Of a stretch of DNA of 20,288 nucleotides, positions 1-6,879 are shown one piece after another (the stretch's first letter is position 1; each line of letters opens with the position of its first letter). The translations under genes and the position numbers were made by a program. The stretch lies in contig JAEZHX010000214.1 in NCBI GenBank assembly GCA_023436765.1, forward strand, positions 1 through 20,288, written 5' to 3'. This DNA is from Bacillota bacterium. GTDB taxonomy: Bacteria > Bacillota > Clostridia > Lachnospirales > Lachnospiraceae. The notes below the pieces were generated by a model. It had not been told where the DNA came from. It searched no databases and saw only the letters and a list, made by a program, of their open reading frames with translations.

Positions 1-22
1 GCATAATAATCCAGTATTGAAA

Positions 23-55
23 AGTGGTTCGTATGCTGTCATGCTCCGAACCACT
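23..55 (-). terminator. Possible terminator after fakA
   Basis: A 9-bp inverted repeat (AGTGGTTCG at 23-31 and its complement at 47-55) with a 15-nt loop lies 24 nt past the fakA stop. Read on the minus strand the stem is followed by only a short T run (TTTC), so it may be a weak terminator or a read-through hairpin. Confidence 0.45.
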
Positions 56-78
56 GTAGGTTATTCTTTTGTATTCTG

Positions 79-1752
79 TTATTCCACGGACAGCAGATAA
101 TAATAAATCGGCTGACCGCCATAATGAACTTCCACATCCAAATCAGGATACAGTTCCATTAACTCGGCTGAAATTGTCTCAGCATCCTCTTCGCTGGTCT
201 CTTCCCCATAGTAAAGGCTGATCAGCTCCGAATCCTCATCCACCAGCTTCTGAATCAGTTCCACTGTTGTTGCCTTGATTTCCTCACCAACTGACATGAT
301 GGTCTTATCATCCAGCCCCATAATATTGCCCTGTTTGATTTCTTTACCGTCAATATTGGTATCCCGGATTGCATAGGTGACCTGACCGGATTTCACTCTC
401 TTCATTTCCTGAATCATCCTGGAGGCATTCTCATCCGGAGTTTTGTCATATACATAATTAATGATTGCTGTTATACCCTGGGGAACAGTTCTGGAAGGAA
501 TTACGATGATCTCCTTATCCTCCGTTAATTGCTTTGCCTGTTCAGCAGCCAGAATAATATTACTATTATTCGGCAGAATGAAGATCGTATCCGCATTTAC
601 CTCAGCGATTGCATTCAGCATATCCTCTGTGCTGGGATTCATCGTCTGTCCGCCCTGAATCAGATAATCCACACCTAGACCGGTGAAGATCTCACCAAGT
701 CCTTCTCCCATGGAGACGGCGATAAAGCCTGCCTTCTTTCTGGGTTTATTCTCTGCAGGCTTCTTTGCTTCCTTCTTCTCAACGGAGGCTTTCTCTGCAT
801 CCTTAATTACCTTCTCGCTATGCTCTTCACGCATATTGTCTATCTTCATGCTCGTCAGGGAGCCATACGTCAACGCCTTTTGAATAGCTAAACCAGGGTC
901 GTTCGTATGTACATGGACCTTAACAATGTCCTCATCCGATACGACTACGATGGAATCTCCGATGGATTCAAGGTAACCCTTGAATTCCACTTCTGTCTGC
1001 TGGTTATATTCTTTCTCGACCATGATAATAAATTCTGTACAATATCCGAATTTAATATCCTCCAAAGCTACCCGTTCCACATTGATCCCGGTACTCATGG
1101 TCTCTTTCATGCTGATATTAGTCAGGGTAACCTCTTTCCCCAGTAAGGCATCATAGGAACCCTTTAAGATTTCCAATAACCCCTGTCCGCCGGAATCTAC
1201 TACTCCTGCTTCCTTTAATACGGGTAAAAGCTCCGGAGTCTGCTCCAGTACCTTCTCCATATGGGCAATCACTTCACGACCGAAGAAAACCAGGTCATCT
1301 GTCTCCAGCACCAACTGGGCAGCCTTCTCAGCACCCCCTCTGGCAACCGTAAGAATCGTACCCTCCTTCGGCTTCATGACAGCTCTGTAGGCCGTCTCAA
1401 CAGCCTTCTGCATGGCATTCGTAATAATCGTAACGTTTAATTCCTTATAATCCTTAATTTCCTTCGTGAAGCCACGGAATAGCTGGGAAAGGATAACTCC
1501 GGAATTACCGCGTGCTCCTCGGAGTGAACCTCCGGAAATTGCTTTCGCTAATTCTTCTATGGAAGGATCCGCTAAATTATTCACTTCCTTAACGGCGGAC
1601 ATGATTGTGAGGGTCATATTAGTTCCGGTATCACCATCCGGTACGGGGAATACATTCAGCTCATTAATATATTCTTTTTTCGCTTCTATACTTGCTGCTC
1701 CCGCAAGGAACATCTTTTTCAATGTCATTGCATCTATCGTTTTCACTATCAC
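79..1752 (-). CDS. fakA: FakA/YloV fatty acid kinase, DhaK-like ATP-binding subunit
   Basis: This is the ATP-binding kinase subunit that phosphorylates exogenous fatty acids held by a FakB (DegV-family) binding protein, in the cytosol at the membrane face. The 557-residue length matches the YloV family. The N-terminal DhaL-like nucleotide domain shows NVFPVPDGDTGTNM at residues 33-46, carrying the Asp cluster that binds Mg-ATP, and GARGNSG at 79-85. A Lys/Glu-rich linker around residues 310-340 separates it from a C-terminal domain of DegV-like fold with ILPNNSN. The start is a GTG at 1752 with AAGGAGG eight bases upstream; the next ATG (codon 9) has no such site. It lies 35 nt after yloU, the usual Firmicutes pairing, so the two are probably cotranscribed. 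No FakB gene is visible in the window. Confidence 0.93.
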   Translation of the reverse strand: MIVKTIDAMTLKKMFLAGAASIEAKKEYINELNVFPVPDGDTGTNMTLTIMSAVKEVNNLADPSIEELAKAISGGSLRGARGNSGVILSQLFRGFTKEIKDYKELNVTIITNAMQKAVETAYRAVMKPKEGTILTVARGGAEKAAQLVLETDDLVFFGREVIAHMEKVLEQTPELLPVLKEAGVVDSGGQGLLEILKGSYDALLGKEVTLTNISMKETMSTGINVERVALEDIKFGYCTEFIIMVEKEYNQQTEVEFKGYLESIGDSIVVVSDEDIVKVHVHTNDPGLAIQKALTYGSLTSMKIDNMREEHSEKVIKDAEKASVEKKEAKKPAENKPRKKAGFIAVSMGEGLGEIFTGLGVDYLIQGGQTMNPSTEDMLNAIAEVNADTIFILPNNSNIILAAEQAKQLTEDKEIIVIPSRTVPQGITAIINYVYDKTPDENASRMIQEMKRVKSGQVTYAIRDTNIDGKEIKQGNIMGLDDKTIMSVGEEIKATTVELIQKLVDEDSELISLYYGEETSEEDAETISAELMELYPDLDVEVHYGGQPIYYYLLSVE

Positions 1753-1787
1753 TGGTTTTTCCTCCTTAAAGGCCGTAATTCTCAGGG

Positions 1788-2144
1788 TCAGTCAATTACT
1801 CTGACTCCTTCAACGAAAATATTGATTTTCTTTACTTCCAGACCTGAGAATTCCTCCACATTATACTTAACGTTGCTGATCAGATTATCAGCAACTGCTG
1901 AGATGCTCACACCATAGGAAACGATAATATGCAGATCGATCGTGATCATGTTATTATCAATCGTGACATTCACGCCATGGCTTAAATTGTCACGCTTAAG
2001 TAGTTTTACGATACCATCCTTCATATTAATTGAAGCCATTCCTACCACTCCAAAGCATTCTACTGCTGAAGCTCCGGCATATTTAGCTAATACATCATTA
2101 TCAACCATGATTTCGCCGATTTGTGTATTCATATGTCCTTTCAT
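1788..2144 (-). CDS. Asp23/Gls24 family protein (YloU-like)
   Basis: A 118-residue Asp23/Gls24 (DUF322) family protein of the YloU type, small, soluble and without signal peptide. Members are envelope-stress or membrane-associated scaffold proteins of unclear biochemical role, and are usually encoded just before fakA as here. The reading frame opens upstream to 2174, but the start at 2144 is chosen because it has AGGAGGG six bases ahead and gives the family N-terminus MKGHMNTQIGEI. The body has alternating beta and alpha character, with the conserved AxxAxxCxGVVGMAS region near residues 23-38 and hydrophobic strands at the C-terminus. The leader upstream (2145-2218) contains a small GC hairpin (CGGG/CCCG) and a TATACT box at 2218-2213 with no good -35 partner. 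Confidence 0.9.
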   Translation of the reverse strand: MKGHMNTQIGEIMVDNDVLAKYAGASAVECFGVVGMASINMKDGIVKLLKRDNLSHGVNVTIDNNMITIDLHIIVSYGVSISAVADNLISNVKYNVEEFSGLEVKKINIFVEGVRVID

Positions 2145-2309
2145 ATTAACCCTCCTATCTATGATATGTTTCATCGATAATCCCGGTCGGGCTTTACCCG
2201 TTCTTTTATGTTAGTATAGCCATATTTTTAAAATTACTTCATTCTATTGACTCTAAAAGCATAGCTTTTGGTTGAATTCTAAAGTTTATAGGACCGGTTA
2301 ATTCACATT

Positions 2310-2339
2310 TTGAGATAACCGTCCGCTTCCCTGCATAAT
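2310..2339 (+). promoter_or_regulatory. Candidate promoter of the 45-aa gene
   Basis: TTGAGA at 2310-2315 and CATAAT at 2334-2339 are 18 bases apart, and a TG precedes the -10 (TGCATAAT, extended -10). It lies 37 nt upstream of the 45-residue gene. The rest of the interval 2145-2375 is AT-rich with a small AAAAGC/GCTTTT hairpin and no other recognisable feature. Confidence 0.4.
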
Positions 2340-2375
2340 ATATATTACTATTTATATTGAATGGAAGTGACTGTT

Positions 2376-2513
2376 ATGAAGAGAATGATAGGTTTTATCC
2401 TATTCTGGATTGCCATCGGTATGACAATCATGCTTTTCATTACAAACGGAATATTAGCCATATGTATTATTATTCTTTGCTTGGTGCTGGGGTATAACTT
2501 ATTCTGCAATTGA
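2376..2513 (+). CDS. Small single- or double-span membrane peptide (45 aa)
   Basis: A short open frame of 45 codons starts with MKRMIGFILFWIAIGMTIML and ends GYNLFCN. Almost the whole peptide is hydrophobic: a segment at residues 5-21, a short polar hinge ITNG at 22-25, and a second segment at 26-40, so it may form one long span or a helical hairpin. GGAAGTG precedes the ATG by seven bases and a plausible promoter lies upstream. It is divergent from yloU and converges on rpmB, with a hairpin terminator 37 nt downstream. The FILFWxAxGM start and GYNLFC end recall small uncharacterised Firmicutes membrane proteins, but that is from memory. Function unknown; the regular gene context argues that it is real. 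Confidence 0.65.
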   Translation: MKRMIGFILFWIAIGMTIMLFITNGILAICIIILCLVLGYNLFCN

Positions 2514-2540
2514 TTTAAACTCCCGCAATAATCAGGATTG

Positions 2541-2580
2541 AAAAAAAGCGGGTGTCAAGATCCCCTGACACCCATCGTTT
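2541..2580 (-). terminator. Bidirectional hairpin terminator, rpmB and 45-aa gene
   Basis: A perfect 8-bp stem, GGGTGTCA (2550-2557) and TGACACCC (2566-2573), with an 8-nt loop. On the minus strand it is followed by a seven-T run (2547-2541), an excellent intrinsic terminator for rpmB. On the plus strand it is followed by ATCGTTTT and could also stop the small gene ending at 2513. Confidence 0.88.
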
Positions 2581-2583
2581 TCC

Positions 2584-2769
2584 TTATGCGCGTTCTACTT
2601 TACCGGATCTAAGACAGGAAGTACAAACATACATTTTTCTTGCTGCTCCGTTTACGTTAACTTTTACGGATTTCACATTAGATTTCCACATCTTGTTAGA
2701 TCTTCTATGAGAATGACTCACAGCGATTCCAAAGTGAGCACCTTTATCACATATTGCACATTTAGCCAT
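2584..2769 (-). CDS. rpmB: 50S ribosomal protein L28
   Basis: A 61-residue large-subunit ribosomal protein. Two Cys pairs, C4/C7 (CAIC) and C49/C52 (CTSC), mark the zinc-binding C+ form of L28. The basic core HSHRRSNKMWKSN and the ending SCLRSGKVER are standard for the family. The frame is open to 2820, but the ATG at 2769 has AAGGAGGTG just upstream and yields the usual MAKCAICDKG start. It is a single-gene transcript with its own promoter (2830-2857) and a strong terminator. The C+ form is often replaced by a zinc-free paralogue under zinc limitation in other bacteria; none is seen here. Confidence 0.97.
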   Translation of the reverse strand: MAKCAICDKGAHFGIAVSHSHRRSNKMWKSNVKSVKVNVNGAARKMYVCTSCLRSGKVERA

Positions 2770-2829
2770 CAAAAGCACCTCCTTAAGGTATACTAAACGA
2801 AAAGGCACGCGCCGTTTCATCCGTCATAA

Positions 2830-2857
2830 ATTATAGACCCCTTGGCCTTACAAACAA
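2830..2857 (-). promoter_or_regulatory. rpmB promoter
   Basis: On the minus strand TTGTTT (2857-2852) is followed after 16 bases by a perfect TATAAT (2835-2830), placing the transcript start near 2823, about 54 nt before the rpmB ATG. Confidence 0.75.
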
Positions 2858-2881
2858 ATTTATTCTACCAGAATATGAATT

Positions 2882-2897
2882 ATATTGCAAGCAATAT
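2882..2897. repeat. Perfect 16-bp palindrome
   Basis: ATATTGC-AA-GCAATAT lies between the DUF523 stop and the rpmB -35 box. It has no T run, so it is not a convincing terminator; it could be an operator-like dyad 25 bp upstream of the rpmB -35, or chance. Confidence 0.35.
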
Positions 2898-2922
2898 TTT
2901 ACCCGCTGTAAGGTTGGATGTA

Positions 2923-3378
2923 TTATGCCTCCCGGCCATCCCTTAGCAACCGGACAACCTCGCTCTCACCATAGACAGCGATTCCCTCTTTATCCAGAAG
3001 TTCGGCCAGAATCCCGTTCCCTTCCACAGTGGTATGGGAGAAGGTACCGTCATAAATCTTACCATAACCACAGGAAGGGCTTCGTTCCTTTAGAAGAGCA
3101 CACTTACAATCATAGAGCCTGGCAAGCTTCATAACCTCCTCGGCTCCTTTGATAAAATACTCCGTCACATCCTCACCTGCATTATTCACCACCCTGTCCC
3201 CCACTCTCTCTGCGGGTCTTCTCGGAATGGTCATACCTCCTAATATCTCCGGACAAACAGGGATCAGATGGAATCTCTCCATCAGCTGATCGATATGCTC
3301 CATCAAAACTCCGTTGCCGTCATATCTGCAATTGATACCCAAAAGGCAGGCACTGATCAGGACATTCTTCTTATTCAT
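2923..3378 (-). CDS. DUF523 family protein
   Basis: A 151-residue protein of the DUF523 family, compact and soluble, biochemical role not established. The family signatures are all present: SACLLGINCRYDG near residues 9-21, CPEILGGMTIPRRPAE at 42-57, and LKERSPSCGYG near 96-106. Four conserved cysteines (in SACLLG, NCRYDG, VCPE and SPSCG) suggest a metal or Fe-S site, which is inference. Its ATG lies inside the 3' end of gerW (8-nt overlap) and has no strong ribosome site of its own, which suggests translational coupling. It is the last gene of the co-directional run and is followed by no clear terminator. Confidence 0.9.
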   Translation of the reverse strand: MNKKNVLISACLLGINCRYDGNGVLMEHIDQLMERFHLIPVCPEILGGMTIPRRPAERVGDRVVNNAGEDVTEYFIKGAEEVMKLARLYDCKCALLKERSPSCGYGKIYDGTFSHTTVEGNGILAELLDKEGIAVYGESEVVRLLRDGREA

Positions 3379-3781
3379 GGGGTGTCGTGTCTTCCTGGGC
3401 CTTCATCGCTTCCTTCACCTTATCATCCAGGTCATCCTTCTTTTTACCGCTCTTAGTAAATTTATTGATCAAATCCGGTACCATGTCAAGAATCTTACTT
3501 ACACTGTCCTGTTCTCTGACATTGACCACCTTAGAGGATCCATTCTGGAGAACGAGTACGGAGCTGGGGGTAATCTTACCACCGAGTCCACCACCCGCAT
3601 TATTTTTCTTCTCTCCCGCAAATGCACCGGCGCCTACACCAAAGCTCACCTCAACTAATGGTAAGATAATTGTTCCGTCATCAATCTTTACTGCATCACC
3701 AACCACGGTTTTCGTGGATAAGAAGCTGTCCATCCCTTTAAATAATGATTCTACTGTTGCGTTGAAATTATTATCTGACAT
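3371..3781 (-). CDS. GerW family sporulation protein (YtfJ-like)
   Basis: A 136-residue GerW/YtfJ family protein; in Bacillus subtilis YtfJ is made in the forespore and is needed for normal spore germination. The glycine-rich core shows VGDAVKIDDGTIILPLVEVS (about 27-46), then FGVGAGAFAGEKK and GGGLGGKITPSSVLVL, all hallmarks. The C-terminus is an acidic/basic tail. Two consecutive ATGs (3784 and 3781) are available; the second is preferred because AGGAGG (3794-3789) is seven bases ahead of it and only four from the first. The start region overlaps the stop of the DUF2953 gene (ATGA-type junction) and the 3' end overlaps the DUF523 gene, so the three are one operon. The same DUF2953-GerW order (ytfI-ytfJ) is known in Bacillus. 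Confidence 0.93.
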   Translation of the reverse strand: MSDNNFNATVESLFKGMDSFLSTKTVVGDAVKIDDGTIILPLVEVSFGVGAGAFAGEKKNNAGGGLGGKITPSSVLVLQNGSSKVVNVREQDSVSKILDMVPDLINKFTKSGKKKDDLDDKVKEAMKAQEDTTPHE

Positions 3782-4914
3782 CATAACGCCTCCTTTAATA
3801 TTTTAAAGTTTCTCTTTAATTGTTTAAATTTCTTATCTAATAACAGTTTGATTACTATTATTAGTAATGTACCTATTCTTATTCTTCCCCTGGCATAATG
3901 GCTGCCTTCAAAAACTTTATTTTCAAAATCAGGGGTAAGCTGAACATGCTCTCCATACATTCCGTACAGAATGCTGGCAGCACCCAATGCCTGTCCTGTC
4001 GAACAGGGATCTCCGGTTCCGAAGACCACCTTTGACTCCAGCTTCCGTGGCATAACATGCTTCAAAAGCTTCTTCAGACTGCCGTAGGTAGCACCGAAGG
4101 CCGATCTGTTCTCCTCATTACCGAGAAATTCCTTTATCAGCACGATTTTATTTTTAATTTTAAGAAATGCTTCCCATCCACGTTTTATGCTTGTACGCAA
4201 GCTGATAAACTTGTTACGGATTCCTTGGGAGATACGTTTTATTCTGTTAATAAGTTTCCCAAATATGTTAACCTCTATATCCTGATCAGCCTCGGCTCCG
4301 GGTCCGTCCGCTACTGCTTCCCCCTCCCCGTGCTCTGCTGCAGGTCCTTCATATAGCTCTTTTTTAACCTCTTGTATCGTTTCTTTTTTAGGCTCTGCTC
4401 TAAGCTCAGCCGATCCTGTATCAAGCTTTTCGGGTATGATTCTCTCCTTAGACGGCAGGTTGTCTGTTTTCTTGGTCAAAGCCTCATCGGAATTCTGCTT
4501 TTCAAATCGTTTCTTCTCCTTGGTCGGCTCGTGCTCTGGGAAAGGTTTGTGCTTCCTGTGGCGGCTACCTTGAGCTGTCACTTCATCCTCATGCGGCTCA
4601 TCATTTTCTGATGCTTTCCTACGGCTCCGATTAAGTCTTCTCGCCTTCCGTGACCTTGCACTGTCATAGAGCAGGAAACCAAAAAGCCGCAGCTTTATAC
4701 GGCGCTGTTCCCCCTCCAGAGAGATCCGGGCGTCGATGATATGAAGAATCCAACTAACCTTACCCTCCAATCGGAACAATGCACCATGAGTAACCCATAT
4801 CCGGTATCTGATCGGTACCAGCAGGATGACCAGAAGCAGTGCCACGATCAGTCCTATGATTGTCAGAAGGACGATTCCTATGAACTTTAACAGCAATACA
4901 ATAATGTGAAGCAT
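3781..4914 (-). CDS. DUF2953 domain membrane protein (YtfI-like)
   Basis: A 377-residue protein of the DUF2953 type. Residues 2-32 form a strongly hydrophobic anchor followed by VPIRYRI, the usual start of the family. A highly charged Lys/Glu/Arg-rich segment at about residues 85-215 looks disordered and makes the protein longer than the Bacillus form. The C-terminal DUF2953 domain (about 240-377) includes FGTGDPCSTGQALGAASILY and ends with a second hydrophobic stretch (GTLLIIVIKLLL). ATG at 4914 is preceded by GAGGAG. It is directly fused at the stop/start to gerW, which supports a role in sporulation or germination. The molecular function is not known. Confidence 0.85.
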   Translation of the reverse strand: MLHIIVLLLKFIGIVLLTIIGLIVALLLVILLVPIRYRIWVTHGALFRLEGKVSWILHIIDARISLEGEQRRIKLRLFGFLLYDSARSRKARRLNRSRRKASENDEPHEDEVTAQGSRHRKHKPFPEHEPTKEKKRFEKQNSDEALTKKTDNLPSKERIIPEKLDTGSAELRAEPKKETIQEVKKELYEGPAAEHGEGEAVADGPGAEADQDIEVNIFGKLINRIKRISQGIRNKFISLRTSIKRGWEAFLKIKNKIVLIKEFLGNEENRSAFGATYGSLKKLLKHVMPRKLESKVVFGTGDPCSTGQALGAASILYGMYGEHVQLTPDFENKVFEGSHYARGRIRIGTLLIIVIKLLLDKKFKQLKRNFKILKEAL

Positions 4915-4964
4915 CGATTCTCCTCATCAGTAAAGATTCTTTTAGCCCCTGCTATGAATTCTTC

Positions 4965-5273
4965 TTATGTAAAATAAGCCCTGACGTTAAATTCCCCTGT
5001 TTCCTGGTATATCTCCAGTAACATCTCCTGCACCAGAGTCAGAGCTTCCTCTTTTCCCATTGCCAGACCCACGATTTTAACCTCCGCCTTCTTATAATGG
5101 GGAAATAAAAGCTCATTCGCATCCATGATATCAAATAAATTACAGGGCTGAGAAGCAAATGCGATGCAGTAGACATTAAAGGTGGCCTCCCTGTTATTAA
5201 TGGAAGCTACCACCCGCTCTTTCTTCTTTTTTATCTTCTCACCAACATATAGCTTTGTTGCCCACAGCACCAT
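4965..5273 (-). CDS. Hypothetical protein, 102 aa
   Basis: A small soluble protein with a Lys-rich patch at residues 13-20 (EKIKKKKE), then a likely mixed alpha/beta fold: strands near 21-38 and 62-72 (AEVKIVGLAMG) around a helix, and a C-terminal helix EEALTLVQEMLLEIYQETG. No catalytic motif or signal peptide is visible. GAGGAA lies seven bases before the ATG. It sits 50 nt upstream of the DUF2953 gene and 62 nt downstream of the 472-residue unknown gene, so it is likely in the same operon. I do not recognise a named family. The gene is supported by frame length, ribosome site and tight packing. Confidence 0.75.
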   Translation of the reverse strand: MVLWATKLYVGEKIKKKKERVVASINNREATFNVYCIAFASQPCNLFDIMDANELLFPHYKKAEVKIVGLAMGKEEALTLVQEMLLEIYQETGEFNVRAYFT

Positions 5274-5335
5274 AAATCATTCCTCAACAGATCTTTTCAT
5301 TTAGTATTCCACTAATTTCCATAAGTAATACAGCA

Positions 5336-6754
5336 CTATTCGTTTATCATATCCAGGATTATTTCTATACAGGCAGCTTTCTCTGCCTGATCCGTACATT
5401 TCTCCATAGAATTCAGAACATAATCCATGACTTCCTTATGGCCGTTAAAAAACACCGGCACCTTATTCAGAAGATTCGCCATGATTGCCCTGCTCACCAT
5501 TCTGTCAGATTGCTCAAACAGCTTTGTCAACTCTCCAATCAGGAGGTCCGCCTCCCAGGATGCTTTAGCTTCACTTACCGGTTGGTTTGACTTGACCTCA
5601 TAGAAATCAATAAACAGGCTGTTGGAGAGCAGATCCTTGGCTAGTAGCAATATATTCAGAAGCTTATCCGTCATAATTCCTTCCGCCAGCTTCCTATGGT
5701 TCTGATCTACTTGGTAAAGCGCTTCCTCCAAAACAATAAGATCATAGCTCAGCTCCTCCTGAATTCCCTCCAGTGCATTAAAATGCTCCAGTAATTCAAC
5801 AGAAGGTTCCTGTTTCTGCCCCTTCCCGAATTCTTCCTGAATCCCCCGTATTATCTCATACGCTGCCTTCTCTTCCTTCTCATAGTAAGCAGCGGACATA
5901 CCGGCATAGGGATTACACAGGAGTATGGTATAGACCTCATTTACGATTTCCTGAAGTGAATAATATACCTCTATTTCAGCCTCCAGTAAGGAAGCGGCTT
6001 GCTTAAGCTCTAAATCAGCTTTCTCATATTCCTCGGCTGTCATATTCTTATAATCCTGACTTAGAAGCTTCTGCTTCATATCCCATAATGCAGGATATGA
6101 CGGATCTGCCTCCTTCGGAAGATCCAGCAGGGCAGAGGAACGGAGCATATAGAGAAAGGTCTCCAGTGTATCCTGACCGGCACCCACATATTCACGGAGG
6201 CTTCCTTTGATCAGTTCGAAGAATTTCAGCTTCGTCATTCGGACCGGAAGCTGTCCGATCACGACTCTTATCTTATCATTAATGATCGCATTATCCTGGG
6301 TATCAAAGATATACCCAAGGACCTCTCTGGCAAATTCCTCGTCGTCCTGCCATGAGTCACTTACCTTGAAGCGGTATTCAATCCGGTTCAGAAGATACTC
6401 CCGGATCGTGCACACATCCGAATAGGAGGTCAGAAGCTTCATCCTATGGATGATATCATTACGAAGCAGGTCCACAGTTCGGACAGCCTCCTCATGCTCT
6501 CTTCCGCTTCGAGAATGAATTACACTTTCTCCGATCACCCGGTTCAGTTGCTCCATCACTAGCTTAGCAGCTTCACCCCATAGCTCACCTTCATCACAAT
6601 AATTTTCATAAAAGGAATAATAATGAAATGCCAGCCTAACTGCTGCCAGCGTATGATATTTATCTGTAAGACTGTTAAAGAACCCGGGAAGGCTCTCTTC
6701 CAGCTGCTTATTACTGATGATATTCTGATATAATTGTTTCGTATGTTTGTCCAT
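5336..6754 (-). CDS. Hypothetical all-helical protein, 472 aa
   Basis: A 472-residue soluble protein that reads as almost entirely amphipathic alpha helices, with no membrane segment, signal peptide or cysteine cluster. Acidic and aromatic residues are frequent (for example FHYYSFYENYCDEGELWGEA near residues 43-62 and RNDIIHRMKLLTSYSDVCTI near 99-118). A helical-repeat or scaffold architecture is inferred, not shown. The ATG is preceded by AAGGATGG nine bases upstream. It follows the second ABC-2 permease by 125 nt and precedes the 102-residue gene by 62 nt, so it bridges the transporter and sporulation parts of the run. No family recognised. Confidence 0.8.
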   Translation of the reverse strand: MDKHTKQLYQNIISNKQLEESLPGFFNSLTDKYHTLAAVRLAFHYYSFYENYCDEGELWGEAAKLVMEQLNRVIGESVIHSRSGREHEEAVRTVDLLRNDIIHRMKLLTSYSDVCTIREYLLNRIEYRFKVSDSWQDDEEFAREVLGYIFDTQDNAIINDKIRVVIGQLPVRMTKLKFFELIKGSLREYVGAGQDTLETFLYMLRSSALLDLPKEADPSYPALWDMKQKLLSQDYKNMTAEEYEKADLELKQAASLLEAEIEVYYSLQEIVNEVYTILLCNPYAGMSAAYYEKEEKAAYEIIRGIQEEFGKGQKQEPSVELLEHFNALEGIQEELSYDLIVLEEALYQVDQNHRKLAEGIMTDKLLNILLLAKDLLSNSLFIDFYEVKSNQPVSEAKASWEADLLIGELTKLFEQSDRMVSRAIMANLLNKVPVFFNGHKEVMDYVLNSMEKCTDQAEKAACIEIILDMINE

Positions 6755-6879
6755 CTGCTAAATCCATCCTTCTCATGTTCCTGACGTTTCATCAACCATG
6801 TAATGTTGTATCACAGGATTGTTATTTCATTTCGCTTCTTCTCATTTATTAGTTTTATTTCCTATGTTATTACTTAATA

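Noticed and set aside
461..1804. Plus-strand open frames across the fakA region
   Set aside because: They are antisense to a clear conserved gene with a ribosome site, and their translations look like reversed coding sequence.
2213..2218. TATACT box upstream of yloU
   Set aside because: No acceptable -35 hexamer at 15-19 bases, so it was not annotated as a promoter.
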